Source of the DNA: Maribacter sp. PR1
GTDB taxonomy: Bacteria; Bacteroidota; Bacteroidia; Flavobacteriales; Flavobacteriaceae
NCBI RefSeq assembly: GCF_028464145.1
Contig: NZ_JAQPCG010000001.1
Span: 682,001 to 746,000, forward strand
Direction of reading: 5' to 3'
Length of the DNA stretch: 64,000 nt
A program made the translations under genes and the position numbers. Of this stretch, positions 63,101-64,000 are shown one piece after another. The first letter of the stretch is position 1; each line of letters begins with the position of its first letter. A model generated the notes under the pieces. That model worked only from the letters and a program-made list of their open reading frames with translations, searched no databases and was not told where the DNA came from.

Positions 63101-63334
63101 TTTCAAGATGTCATCAATTTTAAAAATCAGCTCAATGCCCAATTGCTGAATCTTAAGAGTTATGTAGATGTGGCCGAACCTGAAGTTACGGCAGGTGCCA
63201 AGGAAAGATTAAGGGATTTATTGACTGCTTGGAGGAGTTTAAAACAAGAACAGCAGACTATCATTCAGCAAGAAATGGCCAGTTATAACCAATTGTACAG
63301 AACACTTGAACTTCCGGCCATTATTATGGAATAA
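60191..63334 (+). CDS. BNR/VPS10 (sortilin)-like beta-propeller exported protein
   Basis: A 1047-residue exported protein with signal [21 protein letters not shown]. Through about residue 760 it carries many BNR/Asp-box repeats (for example SxDxGxxTW forms: [40 protein letters not shown]), the fold of sortilin-type and sialidase-type propellers. A beta-sandwich (about 760-880) and a helical C-terminus (about 890-1047) follow. Very common in marine Bacteroidota and often labelled glycosyl hydrolase without catalytic evidence; I see no catalytic set. The start ATG follows a 214-base gap from the divergent MG2/plug gene. Confidence 0.9.
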   Translation: MKTIRLLLLVALIFPLAMHSQRKKNKNQSDYVQVQDSMFTSLKWRNIGPSRGGRSVASTGVIGEPMTYYMGTVGGGIYKTTDDGITWKNISDGFLKTGTVGAISVAESNPNIVFAGMGEHAARGVMTSMGDGMYKSTDAGKTWTHVGLDETRHISDVIIHPTNPDIVFVAAQGAQYGPSAQRGIYRSTDGGATWENVLFVNNNTGASSLSMDMKNPLILYAAMWQHRRYPWVMESGGENSGIYKSTDGGTTWNQLKEGLPEEMGKIGISVSRANPEKVFAVIEAEGEKGGVYRSDNAGKKWAQVNKDRINIARSWYYMEIFADPQNENIVYVLNAPVTKSIDGGKTFTPVPTPHGDNHHLWINPYDNQKMVNSNDGGANVSNNGGKSWSTQENQTTAQFYRVITDNLFPYNVYGGQQDNSTVAIASRTNDSGIDWKDWHAVAGGESAFLAFDPDDPKLIYGGTYQGNIDKWDAETKESKPIKEYPELGLSIAPKDSRYRYNWNAPIITSPHNRKTIYHAGNVVFKSTDEGISWTPISPDLTKNEKDKHGAGGTPFTNEAAGGENYNTITYLVESPHEEGVLWAGNDDGLLHMTKDGGQNWQNVTPEGIQDGIVNSIEVSPHDPATAYVVVMRYKSMDLNSHIFKTTDYGTTWTKIVNGITGEHNFTRVVREDKKVKGLLYAGTETGLFISLNDGLNWQPLQLNLPVVPINDLIIQDNDLVAATAGRAFWILDDLSALQNIKTQKQQVSIFQPKDTYLFFGGYNEKPVPGVGSNPKSGVTFDYYLESKLDSTELQLEVLHNGEVIRTITNKKPKDFKSWPGGPSKPEVLPSKKGYNRYTWNFRKDPLPAVDKVFVYGGDQGSTIGPGTYTLRLSTPETSSETSVNVLANPNIDASPADYQEQQEVLNTIDRTVVEIHEAVNAMRSAKSQLKAYKKLLKETEKATELLTQGDSILEHITDWEEKLIQPKQKTFQDVINFKNQLNAQLLNLKSYVDVAEPEVTAGAKERLRDLLTAWRSLKQEQQTIIQQEMASYNQLYRTLELPAIIME

Positions 63335-63350
63335 TATTAATTCATACAAG

Positions 63351-63923
63351 ATGACCGATTTTATCTGCGACCGGACCTTTAAATCCGAGGACTTTACGCA
63401 AATACGATTAAAAAGGGCAGAATATGAAAACTGCACCTTCGAGGGCTGCAATTTTTCCGACGGTTTTTTGGATAATCAAAACTTTATGGAGTGCACTTTT
63501 AGGGACTGTAACCTAAGTAATGCCAATCTCACAAATACCATTTTCAAGGATGTGGACTTTAAGCACTGCAAAATGATGGGTATGAAATTCGAGAACTGCA
63601 ACGATTTTTTAATGGACTTTTCATTTTTGGATTGTACCCTAGACTATACCTCGTTCTATGGTTTGGATTTAAAAAACATACAGATTATTGATTGTAAACT
63701 TGTGGCCACGGATTTTACGGATTGTAATTTATCCGGCTCAAAATTTAATAGCTGTGATCTTGATAAGGCCATATTCATCAATACGGACCTATCCAATGCC
63801 GATTTGGGTACTTCGTACCATATAACCTTGGACCCGGAGCAGAACAAATTGAAGCATGCACAATTTTCATTGGCTAGTCTGCCGGGCCTTTTGGGCAAAC
63901 ATGAAATACGCGTAAGCTCTTGA
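63351..63923 (+). CDS. Pentapeptide-repeat protein
   Basis: A 190-residue protein made almost wholly of pentapeptide repeats with the A(D/N)LXX pattern and central L or F, for example YENCTFEGCNFSDGFL, DCNLSNANLTNTIFKDVDF, and DCNLSGSKFNSCDLDKAIF. This predicts a right-handed quadrilateral beta-helix. Qnr-type members mimic DNA and protect gyrase, but most pentapeptide proteins have no known target. ATG 63351 is preferred; the longer frame overlaps the BNR gene. Spacing of 16 bases to the BNR gene and a one-base overlap with the next gene (TGATG) place it in an operon. Confidence 0.9.
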   Translation: MTDFICDRTFKSEDFTQIRLKRAEYENCTFEGCNFSDGFLDNQNFMECTFRDCNLSNANLTNTIFKDVDFKHCKMMGMKFENCNDFLMDFSFLDCTLDYTSFYGLDLKNIQIIDCKLVATDFTDCNLSGSKFNSCDLDKAIFINTDLSNADLGTSYHITLDPEQNKLKHAQFSLASLPGLLGKHEIRVSS

Positions 63924-64000
63924 TGATTTCAAAAGTCCATCATATCGCCATAATTTGTTCCGATTATGAAAAGTCCAAAAATTTCTACACCCATTTTCTA
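63923..64000 (+). CDS. VOC/glyoxalase-family protein, N-terminal fragment (runs off right edge)
   Basis: The first 26 codons are visible, from ATG 63923, which overlaps the previous stop. They read MISKVHHIAIICSDYEKSKNFY and on, the typical first module of a glyoxalase/VOC fold (HHIAI with metal-ligand His, then YxxSxxFYxxxL). The rest of the gene lies outside the window. Confidence 0.75.
   Translation, partial: MISKVHHIAIICSDYEKSKNFYTHFL

Overview
The window looks like a chromosome segment of a marine, flexirubin-pigmented member of the Flavobacteriaceae (Bacteroidota; Zobellia/Maribacter-like is my guess, not proven). The reasons are moderate-to-low GC, TAnnTTTG-type promoter boxes, a T9SS type A C-terminal sorting domain, a TonB-plug protein, MG2/BNR secreted proteins, and a complete flexirubin (aryl-polyene plus dialkylresorcinol) gene cluster. 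No tRNA, rRNA, CRISPR array or insertion sequence was seen.

Region by region. (1) 1-12.7 kb is housekeeping and assorted genes: a DUF1800/DUF1501 pair, metG, a Tex-family protein, a histone-deacetylase-like hydrolase, a PAP2 phosphatase, a sodium/solute symporter, a serine hydrolase and a small exported protein. (2) 12.7-44.5 kb is the pigment cluster. A divergent flavin monooxygenase/halogenase-like gene faces a run of 31 co-directional, mostly overlapping genes. It starts with tyrosine ammonia-lyase (p-coumarate starter). It continues with ketoreductase, several ketosynthases and a chain-length-factor-like partner, two ACPs, three hot-dog dehydratases, thioesterase, methyltransferase, DarA/DarB (dialkylresorcinol synthesis), an LpxL-like acyltransferase, a BtrH-like protein and an ABC exporter. 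It ends with a membrane and cell-envelope section: NodB-type deacetylase, LolA-like carrier, LolB-like lipoprotein, OM beta-barrel, GT2-DUF2062, MMPL-PlsC fusion, CrtI-like oxidoreductase, JmjC/cupin protein and a C45 lipoprotein hydrolase. (3) 44.5-47.9 kb holds a dispersed palindromic repeat, ssb, a small membrane protein, a GH140-like glycosidase, a mini-GNAT protein and a YjdI-CDGSH iron-sulfur fusion. (4) 47.97-53.2 kb is a tight catabolic operon (TIM-barrel epimerase, enolase-superfamily enzyme, VOC protein, D-2-hydroxyacid dehydrogenase, secreted M20 amidohydrolase) that carries an exact 375-bp tandem duplication. (5) 53.2-64 kb has an M28 peptidase, a cNMP-acyltransferase-SGNH fusion, an MG2/TonB-plug protein, a large BNR-repeat protein, a pentapeptide-repeat protein and the start of a VOC protein.

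How the pigment genes probably work together: TAL makes coumarate. The KS/CLF/KR/DH/ACP set extends it to an aryl polyene. DarB and DarA make the dialkylresorcinol. One or more of the acyltransferases (LpxL-like, PlsC domain, possibly BtrH-like or C45) forms the ester. MMPL, LolA/LolB-like and OM proteins carry the product to the outer membrane. No adenylate-forming ligase and no phosphopantetheinyl transferase is present in the window, so starter activation and ACP priming must be supplied from elsewhere or by an unrecognised gene.
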